From assembly GCF_005924265.1 (NCBI RefSeq), contig NZ_VCLB01000005.1, forward strand, positions 1 through 64,000: DNA of 64,000 nt, written 5' to 3'. Below are positions 16,538 through 25,252 of the stretch, in pieces; the stretch's first letter is position 1, and every line of letters begins with the position of its first letter. The stretch is from Martelella lutilitoris (GTDB lineage Bacteria > Pseudomonadota > Alphaproteobacteria > Rhizobiales > Rhizobiaceae). The notes below the pieces were generated by a model. It made no database searches. It worked only from the letters and a program-made list of their open reading frames with translations, and was not told the origin of the DNA. The position numbers and the translations under genes are program-made.

Positions 16538-17851
16538 ATGTCCGTGCGAGACATCGAGAACGAACTGAACCAACTGGCAATGTCCGAGGCGGCCCAACCG
16601 CTGCTGGAGAAGGTGAAACGGCATGTCCTGGAGCATTGCGAGCCAGCCTATATCGAATATGAGCGGCTTGGCGAAGGACGGCCCGAGCGTTTTCAGTACG
16701 CACCCGGCCAGCTCGAGATCATCGAGGACCTCAAGGCAAAGGCAAAGGCGGAAGGGCTATGGAACTTCTTTCTGCCCGACGCGGAAACCGGAGAGGGGCT
16801 TTCCAATCTTGACTACGCCTACATCGCATTCGAGCTTGGCAAGAATCCGCTCGCTTCGCAGTCGCTGAACTGCGCGGCACCCGACACAGGCAATATGGAA
16901 GTGCTAGAGAGGGTCGGCACCCCGGCGCAGAAGGAACGCTGGCTCAAGCCGCTCCTGAATGGCGAGATCCGTTCGGCCTTCGCCATGACGGAGCCGGACG
17001 TGGCTTCATCGGATGCCAGGAACATCTCAACCCGCGCGGTTCTGCAGAACGGCGAATGGGTGATCAGCGGCGAGAAGTATTTCATCTCGGGGGCGGGCGA
17101 CCCGCGCTGCAAGGTGATGATCGTCATGGCCCGGACGTCGCCGGACGCGGAGACATTCCGCCAGCAAAGCCAGATCCTGGTGCCAATGGACGCGCCCGGA
17201 GTGGAAATCGTCGGCCCGATGCGGGTTTTCGGCCACGACGACGCGCCGCGCGGCCACATGCAGATCCGCTTCCATGACGTTCGCGTGCCTGAAGAGAATA
17301 TTCTTTGGGGCGAGGGACGCGGCTTCGAAATCAGTCAGCTAAGGCTTGGTCCGGGGCGCATTCATCATTGCATGCGCTCGATCGGTGCAGCGGAAAAAGC
17401 GCTCGACCTGATGATTCATCGCGGCCTGACCCGCGAGGCTTTTGGCAAGAAGATCATCGATCTCGGCAAGAACATGGAAACGATATCCCGTGCGCGTATC
17501 GAAATCGACGCGATGCGCCTCATGGTGCTCAAGGCCGCGCGTGCGATGGATGTTCTGGGAAACAAGGAAGCGCGGATCTGGGTCTCCAAGATCAAGGCCA
17601 TGGTGCCGGAGCGCTGCGCGAAGATCATCGACGATGCGATGCAGGTCCACGGTGCCACGGGCCTCAGTCACTGGTCGCCGCTCTCCGAAATGTACATCAT
17701 GCAACGTCTGTTGCGGTTTGCCGACGGGCCGGACGAGGTTCATCACTTCGTTGTCGCCCGCGCTGAGCGTCAGGCCTTCGAAGCGTCGGCCGATCGGATG
17801 CAGGCGGCCCGGGCGGAGACCCGCGGCGGCATGCTTTTCGGGGGGCCGTGA
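16538..17851 (+). CDS. ACAD11-like acyl-CoA dehydrogenase
   Basis: A 437-residue flavin acyl-CoA dehydrogenase that strongly resembles the C-terminal half of ACAD10/ACAD11. Examples are CAAPDTGNMEVLERVG, AMTEPDVASSDARN, LGPGRIHHCMRSIG, VHGATGLS and RFADGPDEVH. In that subfamily (and in LvaC) the flavoprotein removes phosphate from 4-phosphoacyl-CoA to give enoyl-CoA. The kinase half is encoded separately at 13057 under the same palindromic operators. The gene overlaps the following SDR by four bases. The specific substrate cannot be told from sequence. Confidence 0.88.
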   Translation: MSVRDIENELNQLAMSEAAQPLLEKVKRHVLEHCEPAYIEYERLGEGRPERFQYAPGQLEIIEDLKAKAKAEGLWNFFLPDAETGEGLSNLDYAYIAFELGKNPLASQSLNCAAPDTGNMEVLERVGTPAQKERWLKPLLNGEIRSAFAMTEPDVASSDARNISTRAVLQNGEWVISGEKYFISGAGDPRCKVMIVMARTSPDAETFRQQSQILVPMDAPGVEIVGPMRVFGHDDAPRGHMQIRFHDVRVPEENILWGEGRGFEISQLRLGPGRIHHCMRSIGAAEKALDLMIHRGLTREAFGKKIIDLGKNMETISRARIEIDAMRLMVLKAARAMDVLGNKEARIWVSKIKAMVPERCAKIIDDAMQVHGATGLSHWSPLSEMYIMQRLLRFADGPDEVHHFVVARAERQAFEASADRMQAARAETRGGMLFGGP

Positions 17852-18639
17852 CGATGGCGGATCTTTTCGATCTTTCCGGCCGGGTGGCGTTGCTTACCGG
17901 CGCTTCGAGGGGCATGGGCAGGGTCATGGCAGAGGCGCTGGCCTTGCATGGCGCGACGGTGGTGATCTCGTCGCGCAAGCAGGAACAGTTGGACGAGGCT
18001 GCGGCCTGGATCAACGCTGCATGCGCTCGCAAGGGGTTGGCGCCCCGCGCCCATGGGGTAGCCGCGCATGCAGGGCGCAAGGCCGAGTTGGAGGCACTTG
18101 TCGAGGAAACCCGCAAACTCGCCGGCCCAGTCGACATCCTCGTCGGCAACGCCGGAGTGAATGTGTTCTTCGGGCCAATCTCGGAAATACCGGACGCGGC
18201 CTACGAGAAAACCATGCAGGTCAATGTGCAGGCCAATCTATGGCTGGCCCGCCTGGTGGCGGACGACATGAAGGCGCGTGGCGGCGGTGCGATGATGTTC
18301 ACGTCCAGCGTCGGCGCGCTGCGGCCCTCGCCGACCCAAGGGGTATACGGGATGTCCAAACTGGCCCTTGTCCACCTCGTGCGCAATCTGGCGCTGGAGT
18401 TCGGGCCATTCGGCATTCGTGCCAACGCCATCCTGCCCGGCCTCGTGCGCACCGAGTTCGCCAAGGCCGTGTGGGACACGCCCGAAGGCGAGGAGCGTGC
18501 CCGGTCGAAAATCCCGTTGCGGCGGCTCGGAGAGCCGGAGGATTTCGCCGGTGTCGCGGTGTTCCTGGCTTCAGATGCCAGCAATTACGTCACGGGGCAG
18601 GAAATCACCGTCTGCGGCGGAACGTCGCTGTGGAATTGA
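17848..18639 (+). CDS. short-chain dehydrogenase/reductase
   Basis: A classical SDR of about 263 residues. It has the cofactor motif TGASRGMGR near the N-terminus, NAGVNVF, the catalytic Ser in MFTSSVG and YGMSK (Tyr/Lys), and the C-terminal NYVTGQEITVCGG. The GTG at 17848 overlaps the preceding stop as GTGA; the ATG two codons later is an alternative. It is probably a hydroxyacyl-CoA or alcohol dehydrogenase in the pathway. Confidence 0.85.
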   Translation: MTMADLFDLSGRVALLTGASRGMGRVMAEALALHGATVVISSRKQEQLDEAAAWINAACARKGLAPRAHGVAAHAGRKAELEALVEETRKLAGPVDILVGNAGVNVFFGPISEIPDAAYEKTMQVNVQANLWLARLVADDMKARGGGAMMFTSSVGALRPSPTQGVYGMSKLALVHLVRNLALEFGPFGIRANAILPGLVRTEFAKAVWDTPEGEERARSKIPLRRLGEPEDFAGVAVFLASDASNYVTGQEITVCGGTSLWN

Positions 18640-18661
18640 GATCGAAAACGGAGGAGCGAAG

Positions 18662-19435
18662 ATGAATGTCGCGGGTCGAATTTGCGTCGTGACGGGCGCC
18701 GCGGGCGGAATCGGGCAGGCATTGGCCCGACGCTTCCACGCTGCGGGGGCGCGCCACGTCGTTTGCGCCGACCTTGACGGCGAGGGTGCCGTGGCGACAG
18801 CGGAGGAGATCGGAGGCACCGGGATCGGCGTGGATGTCTCCGGCGAGAATGAGATCGAGGCGCTGGTGACCCGGATCGAACGCGACATCGGTCCGGTGGA
18901 TCTGTTCTGCTCCAATGCCGGTATATCGATACGCGGGGGCGTCGATGTGTCCGACGCGGCCTGGCAGAAGATGTGGGAGGTCAATGTGATGGCGCACGTC
19001 TGGGCGGCCCGCCACATGCTCCCCCACATGATCGCGCGCGGGGGTGGCTATTTTCTCAACACCTCCTCCGCGGCAGGGCTGCTCAGCCATGTCAGCTCCG
19101 CGCCCTACGCGGTGACGAAACACGCTGCCGTCGCCTTTTCGGAGTGGCTCGCGCTCGCTCATGGCGACGAGGGCATCCGGGTCTCCGTGCTGTGCCCGCA
19201 GGCCGTGAAGACGAACATGCTCAAGGGCAAGGAAGGTGGAGTGGCCTCTGTTGACGGGCTGCTCGAGCCAGAGCATGTGGCCGAGGACTGCCTCGCGGCA
19301 ATCGAGGAAGAGCGGTTTCTCGTGCTGCCCCATCCCGAGGTGAAGGAATATCTGCGCAGGAAAACCGAGGATTACGATCGCTGGATCGGCGGCATGCGCA
19401 AATTGCGGCGGCGATACACCGAAGGTCTCGCCTGA
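18662..19435 (+). CDS. short-chain dehydrogenase/reductase
   Basis: A 257-residue SDR with TGAAGGIGQ, CSNAGIS, the serine region LNTSSAAG and active-site YAVTK. The ATG at 18662 is preceded by ggagcgaag, a good ribosome binding site, and yields a standard SDR N-terminus. The frame extends upstream in the preceding gene, but that part is shadow. It is the last gene of the 14411-19435 operon and converges on the DUF35 gene. SDRs with this C-terminal pattern (VLCPQAVKTNM) are often found with acyl-CoA pathways; the substrate is unknown. Confidence 0.84.
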   Translation: MNVAGRICVVTGAAGGIGQALARRFHAAGARHVVCADLDGEGAVATAEEIGGTGIGVDVSGENEIEALVTRIERDIGPVDLFCSNAGISIRGGVDVSDAAWQKMWEVNVMAHVWAARHMLPHMIARGGGYFLNTSSAAGLLSHVSSAPYAVTKHAAVAFSEWLALAHGDEGIRVSVLCPQAVKTNMLKGKEGGVASVDGLLEPEHVAEDCLAAIEEERFLVLPHPEVKEYLRRKTEDYDRWIGGMRKLRRRYTEGLA

Positions 19436-19508
19436 CCGGCAGGTATGAAGGGCCTTCGCGCGATATCGAAGGGCCCATGATCATCGGCACAAGAGCGTAT
19501 CGTGCCGG

Positions 19509-19904
19509 TCAGGGCCCGGCGCCGTCCACCAGGGCCGCGACCAGAAACTTGTTGCCGCTGCCGGCGGTTTCGAACGTCATCCTCACCCGCCGGCCCACGG
19601 CGAGCCTTTCGTGATCTCGTTTGCGAAAGCGGACGTAGATGCGCGGGCCTTCGTCGAGATCGACATAGCCGAGTGCGAAAAGAGCGTCGGCGGGACGGCG
19701 CATGATCGTCCAGGAATAGATCTCGCCTGCGCCGGGACTGCGTTCCTGCCGTGTGTCGATGCTTTCGCACAACGGACAGAAATCGCGAGGATACCAGTGC
19801 GCCTCGCCGCAGGACAGGCAGCGTCCTATCAGGAAGTGTCCGTCTTCTGCAGCCTTCCAGAAGTGGCGGGCCTCGGGATTGATTTCCAGAAGGAGGTTGG
19901 TCAT
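19509..19904 (-). CDS. DUF35 OB-fold, zinc-ribbon partner of the thiolase-like protein
   Basis: A 131-residue protein with a rubredoxin-like zinc ribbon (CLSC..CPLC, around residues 30-47) and an OB-fold (IYSWTIMRRP and after). DUF35 proteins form complexes with SCP-x thiolase-like enzymes, as ChsH2 does with the Ltp2 retro-aldolase in steroid side-chain breakdown. Its start overlaps the stop of the thiolase-like gene by ATGA, which implies a 1:1 co-translated pair. It probably holds the acyl-CoA substrate. Confidence 0.86.
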   Translation of the reverse strand: MTNLLLEINPEARHFWKAAEDGHFLIGRCLSCGEAHWYPRDFCPLCESIDTRQERSPGAGEIYSWTIMRRPADALFALGYVDLDEGPRIYVRFRKRDHERLAVGRRVRMTFETAGSGNKFLVAALVDGAGP

Positions 19905-21055
19905 TCGCTTCGCTCCAGAATTGCTGCGGCGGCGCCATGGCGTACGGTCAAGAGATTGCCGACGCCGGTGACGAGCGCCAGGTCGCAGTTCGGCACCTGA
20001 ACGGCGGGATGCGCTTCGCCGCGCAACTGCCGGACGGCCTCCAGGACTTTTGTCATACCGCCGCGGTTTTGCGGGTGATTGCTGCAAAGTCCGCCGCCAT
20101 CGGTGTTGAAGGGCAGGCGGCCGATACCGGAAATCAGGTTGCCGTCTCGCACGAAGGCGCCGCCCTTGCCCTTTTCGCAAAAACCCATGTCCTCGATCTG
20201 TATCAGTGCCGTAATTGTGAAACTGTCGTAGATTGATGCATATTTGATGTCGGAAAGCGCGATATCGGCTTCCTCGATCGCGCGCGGGCCGCAATCTGCG
20301 ATGCCCGATCGGGTGAGGTCGATTCCGTGTCCACCGAACTGGCCGCCGACCGTTTCGGCAGCCCCCAGAAGGCTCACCAACGGTTTTCGGAGCTCGCGAG
20401 CAATCTCGGGTGTTGTCATCACGAAGGCGCCACCGCCATCCGTGACCACGCAACAATCCATCCTGTGCAGCGGATCGGCGACCATGGGAGAGTTCACGAC
20501 ATCCTCGACGGTCAGAACATTACGCAGGAATGCATTGGGATTGTGCTGCGCGTGGTGTGATGCGGCGACCTTGATCCAGGCGAGATCCTCGCTGGTGGTG
20601 CCGAATTCATGCATGTGCCGTCGCGCCGCCAGCGCGTAGAGATTGGGGGGGCTTCCCTGGTATTCCGCCTCATAGCTTCCCTCAGCGCCGCGCACGACCA
20701 CCGGTGGCGGCGCGGTGCGGGGTTTGCCGGCCAGGGTGCACAGCGCGACGCGACATTTCCCCATTGCGATCGCCTCGGCGGCATGGGCGAGGTGCATCAC
20801 ATAGGTGGCGCCGCCCATATCGGTCGAATCGAGATGGCGCAAGCGACGCAATCCAAGATAGTCGGCCATCGCCAGTCCGCCGCCGGTGGCATCATTTCCG
20901 CAGAAATAGCCATCCACATCGGCAAACGAGAGCCCCGCATCTGCAAGCGCCCCGCGAGCCACCTCGAAATGAAGCTGCCAGACGGACTTGTCCGGTGCAT
21001 GGCGCAGCGGGTGCTCGTGGATACCCACGATCGCTGCCTGTTTCCTGATTGTCAT
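19901..21055 (-). CDS. SCP-x thiolase-like protein, possible retro-aldolase
   Basis: A 384-residue thiolase-fold protein of the lipid-transfer (SCP-x) type. The usual nucleophilic Cys region reads DSTDMGGATYV (76-86), without Cys. YDSFT (276-280) and SNHPQNRGG (325-333) are present. Loss of the Cys with a retained Tyr in YDSFT resembles Ltp2-type aldolases more than Claisen thiolases. With the adjacent DUF35 gene it may cleave a beta-hydroxyacyl-CoA. It is transcribed divergently from the IclR regulator at 21346. Confidence 0.82.
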   Translation of the reverse strand: MTIRKQAAIVGIHEHPLRHAPDKSVWQLHFEVARGALADAGLSFADVDGYFCGNDATGGGLAMADYLGLRRLRHLDSTDMGGATYVMHLAHAAEAIAMGKCRVALCTLAGKPRTAPPPVVVRGAEGSYEAEYQGSPPNLYALAARRHMHEFGTTSEDLAWIKVAASHHAQHNPNAFLRNVLTVEDVVNSPMVADPLHRMDCCVVTDGGGAFVMTTPEIARELRKPLVSLLGAAETVGGQFGGHGIDLTRSGIADCGPRAIEEADIALSDIKYASIYDSFTITALIQIEDMGFCEKGKGGAFVRDGNLISGIGRLPFNTDGGGLCSNHPQNRGGMTKVLEAVRQLRGEAHPAVQVPNCDLALVTGVGNLLTVRHGAAAAILERSE

Positions 21056-21169
21056 CGCTCCTCCTACGCGCCCTGTCGCGCTGTGACCGGGCTTCCCACA
21101 TGGTCGGCATCATGGCTTGATGAGGTAACCGCACAGCGGGTCGGAGTAAAGCTTTGGCAGAATGAGTTA

Positions 21170-21201
21170 TCATTATGCGACAAAAAAAAATCACTATGCG
21201 A
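21170..21201. promoter_or_regulatory. direct repeat in divergent promoter, possible IclR operator
   Basis: The 11-mers tcattatgcga and tcactatgcga (one mismatch) are spaced 21 bp start to start, two helical turns, in the 290-bp gap between the thiolase-like gene and the IclR gene. The spacing suits a dimeric regulator; assignment to IclR is inferred from position. Confidence 0.4.
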
Positions 21202-21345
21202 TGCGTTTTGATTTGACTCGCTCCGCTCGCCTTGCATAACGTCCGCCGTATTGAAGAGGCCTGTCGGTCCGTCGGAGAAACGGAGTCAGGGTAGATCGGG
21301 AGATCGGCGCGACAACCGCGCCGCGTCCTGGAGGAGGAGCGAGAC

Positions 21346-22167
21346 ATGGCCAAATCGGCCGAGGCAACATCGCCAGAACAGTCCGAGTCGTCGCTCGTGC
21401 GCGCATGCCGGCTTCTGCCGATCATCGCAGAGCGCAATCGGACGGGGGTGAACCTCAGCACGATTTCGCGCCTGGCCGATCTGCATCCCGCAACGACGCG
21501 ACGCCTGTTGCAGGGTCTTGTCGAAGGCGGTCTGCTCAGCTTCGATCCCTATTCCAAGCTTTACCATATCGGCCTGAATGTATTTCGTATGGCCTCTACT
21601 GCGGGGTCGCCCCAGCAGTTCGAGGCGTTGCGTCAGCAATTGCGTCCGGCAGCAGATGAGATCGCGGCCCGTACCGGCGACACGGTATTCGTGTCGGTCC
21701 GCGTGGGAAGCGACTCGCTGTGCATCGATAGTGTTTCCGGGTCATTTCCGATTCGCACCAACACGCTGGATGTCGGCGCCCGCCGGCCACTTGGTGTCGG
21801 GGCGGGGGCAGCGGCATTGCTGGCCGTCTTGCCGGAGGAGGAACGAAACGCACACATCCGGCTGCACGAGGAACGTTTCGCGCGTTACGGCAACCTCACC
21901 GCGGTGGCGGTGAAATCCATGGTCCGAGGCATGGATCGGGGAGACTACGTCTTCAACAAGTCGCTGATCTTGCCTGAGGTCGGCGGTATCGCGGTCATTG
22001 CGCGCGACAACGACGGCACACCGGTCGCCGCAGTCTCGTTGGCAACCATCAATTCCCGGTTAAGAGGCCCTCGGATCGAGGAGGTTCTCTCGGTGATGCG
22101 TGAGGCAATCGGACGTTTGGGTTTTACTACGACTAGGAAAAAAGATGTATCCGATTCAACACTTTGA
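21346..22167 (+). CDS. IclR-family transcriptional regulator
   Basis: A 273-residue IclR regulator. The winged HTH lies at about 20-80 (RLADLHPATTRRLLQGLVEGG), and the effector domain from about 90 (DTVFVSVRVGSDSLCIDSV, RRPLGVGAGAAALLA). A gaggagcgag leader precedes ATG at 21346. It heads the plus-strand catabolic operon and overlaps the acyl-CoA ligase gene by 23 bp. It probably senses a pathway acid and controls both this operon and the divergent thiolase/DUF35 pair. Confidence 0.86.
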   Translation: MAKSAEATSPEQSESSLVRACRLLPIIAERNRTGVNLSTISRLADLHPATTRRLLQGLVEGGLLSFDPYSKLYHIGLNVFRMASTAGSPQQFEALRQQLRPAADEIAARTGDTVFVSVRVGSDSLCIDSVSGSFPIRTNTLDVGARRPLGVGAGAAALLAVLPEEERNAHIRLHEERFARYGNLTAVAVKSMVRGMDRGDYVFNKSLILPEVGGIAVIARDNDGTPVAAVSLATINSRLRGPRIEEVLSVMREAIGRLGFTTTRKKDVSDSTL

Positions 22168-23665
22168 ACGTGCGGTCCGGCGCTGGCCGGATTGTCCGGC
22201 AGCGGAGTTCGGCGATCAGGTCCTGACCTATTCCGAATTGGGCGCTCGCGTTGCCGCGCTGGCCGCAGGTCTTCAGAGCCTCGATCCGGATCCCGGTTCG
22301 CGCGTTGCGATCTGTGCGCATAACTCTCTGGAGAACCTGATTGCGATGCTTGCGATCATGGCGGCCGGAAAGGTCTGGGTGCCTCTGCAGTACACCAACC
22401 CCGAGAAAGATATCCTGAACGTCATCGAGATCACACAGGCGAGTATCGTGATCGCCCATGCCGATCTCGTGCCGAAGGTCGCGTCAGCCGGCGGGAAACT
22501 GCTCGTCTGCGATGGCCCCGATGCGGAGAACTCCACGCGGGCCCTGATGCATGCCCATGCGGGCAAGCGGCCGGCCCCGGTCAGCCTGCCGCTGAATGCG
22601 CCTCAGGCGATCAAGTTCACGGGCGGTACCACTGGACGGCCCAAGGGTGTCATGCAGTCCTATCGCGGTTGGAACACCAATATCGTCACGCAGATCGTCT
22701 CCTGGAAGATGCGGGAAGGGGATCGTTATCTCGCCGCAGCACCCATCACACACGGTGCATCGACCTATCTGATGCCGACATTTGCGATCGGGGGCACCGT
22801 CGTCCTGCTCGACCGACCGGCGCCGTCGGCGACGCTCGACTGCCTGCAGAATCGGGAGATCGCGCATACCTTTCTGGCACCCACCGTCATCTATATGATG
22901 ATGGAGCTGCCGGAGGCCCGGAATGCGGATTACGCCGCGTTACGCAACCTCATCTATGGCGGAGGCCCGATGCGGCCGGACGCGATCGCCCGCGCCCAGG
23001 AGATCTTCGGCGAGCGTATCGGCTCGACCTACGGCCAGACCGAAGCGTCGCAAGTTGCCACGATGATCAGCCCATCGGAGTTGGCCCGTCCCGAACTGCG
23101 CCAGTCTGTCGGCCGTGACACCCTTCTCACCCAAGTGGAGATCATGGCGCCCGACGGCAGCCTGATGCCGCCCGGCGAGATCGGTGAGATCGTCATCCGC
23201 GGCGACCTGCTGATGGAGGGATATCTCGGTCAGCCGGATCTGACGGCGCAAACCATCGTTGATGGTTGGCTCCACACCGGCGATCTCGGCTGCAAGGACG
23301 ATCTGGGCTATCTCTCGATCCGCGGTCGCACCAGCGAAATGATCATAACCGGCGGCTTTAATGTCTATCCGTCGGAGGTTGAGCCATCCCTGGGGCAGTT
23401 CCCCGGCGTGGTCGATTGCGCAGTCTTCGGCGTACCGGACGAGAAATGGGGCGAGGCGGTCCACGCGGCCGTGCAGATGCAGGAGGGCGCGGCCGCCGAT
23501 CCTGGTGAGATCATTGCGTTTCTGCGGACGCGGCTCGGCCCGGTGAAAACGCCGAAGTCGGTGCGCTTCTACGACCGTATGCCGCGAAACGCCTTCGGCA
23601 AAATCCAGAGGAAACAACTGGTCGCGGACAGCCAGGCCGAACAAGCTGCGGGAGTGAACGGGTGA
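22145..23665 (+). CDS. AMP-forming acyl-CoA ligase
   Basis: A 506-residue ANL-superfamily ligase. The phosphate-loop signature is KFTGGTTGRPKGV. Motif YGQTEAS is near the middle, and the hinge/C-terminal region has GWLHTGDLG and the catalytic Lys in NAFGKIQRKQL. The chosen ATG at 22145 gives the family-typical N-terminus (MYPIQHFERAVRRWPDCPA); a longer frame back to 22100 lies within the IclR gene. It probably activates the imported carboxylic acid with ATP and CoA. Confidence 0.86.
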   Translation: MYPIQHFERAVRRWPDCPAAEFGDQVLTYSELGARVAALAAGLQSLDPDPGSRVAICAHNSLENLIAMLAIMAAGKVWVPLQYTNPEKDILNVIEITQASIVIAHADLVPKVASAGGKLLVCDGPDAENSTRALMHAHAGKRPAPVSLPLNAPQAIKFTGGTTGRPKGVMQSYRGWNTNIVTQIVSWKMREGDRYLAAAPITHGASTYLMPTFAIGGTVVLLDRPAPSATLDCLQNREIAHTFLAPTVIYMMMELPEARNADYAALRNLIYGGGPMRPDAIARAQEIFGERIGSTYGQTEASQVATMISPSELARPELRQSVGRDTLLTQVEIMAPDGSLMPPGEIGEIVIRGDLLMEGYLGQPDLTAQTIVDGWLHTGDLGCKDDLGYLSIRGRTSEMIITGGFNVYPSEVEPSLGQFPGVVDCAVFGVPDEKWGEAVHAAVQMQEGAAADPGEIIAFLRTRLGPVKTPKSVRFYDRMPRNAFGKIQRKQLVADSQAEQAAGVNG

Positions 23666-24426
23666 AACAGAGCAAGCCGACAACCGGCCTCTGTCGCTAC
23701 ACCGACGATCAGGTGTTCTATCGCGACAAGAATCTTGTCGAGGATCTGCTTGACGGGTCGCACGGCTTCGTTGAGGTGATGATCGCACATATCCTCAATC
23801 GCGATCTGACCGAGCACGAGATCCGGGTGTTCAACACCATCCTGATCACGATGATGGAGCACGGGCTGACGCCAAGTTCGATCGCTGCTCGCTCGGTTTA
23901 TATGAGTGCGCCGGAAAACCTGCAAGGCGCGATCGCAGCCGGGTTGTTGGCAGTGGGAAGCCAGTTCGTCGGCACGATCGAGAACAATGCCCGCCTTCTG
24001 GCCCGGCTCGTGCCGCTGGAAGGCGCCGATCGGGAGCGCGAGGCGGAGGCGATTGTCGCCGAACACCGGTCTCGTCGCACCCACATCCCGGGCTATGGCC
24101 ATCATCTGCACCGACCCGACGATCCTCGCTCGATCCGGCTTCTTGAGCTGGGCGAGGAAAGCCAAGGGCCGAGGCATTACCTGAATTCGCTCAAATTGTT
24201 GGGTGAGGTGATCGATCGCTCCTTTGGTCGTCACATGACCATCAACGCGACAGGGGCTTGCGCCGCATTGATGGGTGATATGGATGTGCCGCCGGAGGTG
24301 ATGCGCGGCATTGCCGTGATAGCCCGTTCGGCCGGTCTGGTCGCTCATATCTCCGAGGAACTCGAGCGTCCGTCGGGTCGCTATATCTGGGAGGTGGTCA
24401 GCGATGCCATTCCATTCGAAGTCTGA
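23662..24426 (+). CDS. citryl-CoA-lyase-like protein (citrate synthase fold)
   Basis: A 254-residue small-domain citrate synthase homologue of the type annotated citryl-CoA lyase. Residues likely to match the citrate synthase His/His/Asp triad are His67 (MMEHGLTPSS), His147 or 148 (IPGYGHHLH) and Asp206 (MGDMDVPPE). The protein lacks the N-terminal third of full citrate synthase. GTG at 23662 overlaps the ligase stop by four bases, and the gene overlaps the next SDR by 23 bp, so it belongs tightly to this operon. It may cleave or form a branched hydroxy-dicarboxyl-CoA; the substrate is unknown. Confidence 0.75.
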   Translation: MKQSKPTTGLCRYTDDQVFYRDKNLVEDLLDGSHGFVEVMIAHILNRDLTEHEIRVFNTILITMMEHGLTPSSIAARSVYMSAPENLQGAIAAGLLAVGSQFVGTIENNARLLARLVPLEGADREREAEAIVAEHRSRRTHIPGYGHHLHRPDDPRSIRLLELGEESQGPRHYLNSLKLLGEVIDRSFGRHMTINATGACAALMGDMDVPPEVMRGIAVIARSAGLVAHISEELERPSGRYIWEVVSDAIPFEV

Positions 24427-25252
24427 GGCCGCACTGAGTGCGGCGCGCGGCAGTCTTGCCGGTCGGGTGGCACTGGTCATCGGGGCCGGGTCGATCGGCG
24501 AAGGGGTTGGCATCGGCAGGGCGATCTGCATCGCCATGGCACGCGAGGGCGCGCACGTCGTGGCCGCCGACGTGGATGGTAGAGAGGCCGCGGAAACCGC
24601 CCGCATTGTGCGCGAGGAGGGCCATGACGCCAGTTCGGCTGAGGTTGACGTGCTGCGCGATGAAAGCGTTATCGCGCTGATTTCCGAAACGCTGCAGAAA
24701 TTCGGGCGGATCGACGTCCTGTACTGCAATGTCGGTCTCGGACGCTCGGGGCCGAGCAACAACACCAGTGCGGACGACTGGCGCCGTTTCGCCGACGCCA
24801 ATCTCACCTCGCTGCACGTTGCCACGCAGGCGGTATTGCCGTCCATGCGTGAAGCCGGGCGGGGGGTGATCCTCGTCACGTCCTCGATCGCAAGCATGCG
24901 TTTCGTTGGTTTCCCGCATCTTGCCTATTCCGCGACCAAAGCTGCAGCGAACCACTTCTGTCGCATGCTGGCGGTGGAGACCGCGCCGGATGGCATCCGC
25001 GTCAACGCCATCATTGCCGGGTTGATCGACACGCCGCGCATCACGCTTACCCTCAAGGACGCCTATGACAGCAAGGACATGGATGCCGCGCGCGCGGCGC
25101 GCGGACGCCAGTGTCCGATGGGACGCATGGGCAGCGTATGGGAAGTCGCGGACGCCGCCGTTTTTCTCGCGTCCGATCGGGCCGCCTACATCACCGGAAC
25201 GGAACTAGTAGTCGATGGCGGGCTTTCCGCTACCGCAAGGCAACCGCTATGA
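24404..25252 (+). CDS. short-chain dehydrogenase/reductase
   Basis: A 282-residue SDR. The cofactor motif is the longer GAGSIGEGVGIGRA, typical of a subgroup with an extra loop. The active-site Ser is in VTSSIASM and Tyr/Lys in YSATK. The C-terminal signature ITGTELVVDGGLSA resembles 3-oxoacyl reductases. It overlaps its neighbours on both sides (23 bp and 4 bp). It probably interconverts hydroxy and oxo intermediates of the operon's pathway. Confidence 0.85.
   Translation: MPFHSKSEAALSAARGSLAGRVALVIGAGSIGEGVGIGRAICIAMAREGAHVVAADVDGREAAETARIVREEGHDASSAEVDVLRDESVIALISETLQKFGRIDVLYCNVGLGRSGPSNNTSADDWRRFADANLTSLHVATQAVLPSMREAGRGVILVTSSIASMRFVGFPHLAYSATKAAANHFCRMLAVETAPDGIRVNAIIAGLIDTPRITLTLKDAYDSKDMDAARAARGRQCPMGRMGSVWEVADAAVFLASDRAAYITGTELVVDGGLSATARQPL

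Noticed and set aside
19448-19475. bidirectional terminator between the SDR and DUF35 genes
   Set aside because: The stem (gggccttcg / cgaagggccc) has a bulge and no T-run, too weak to list as a feature.
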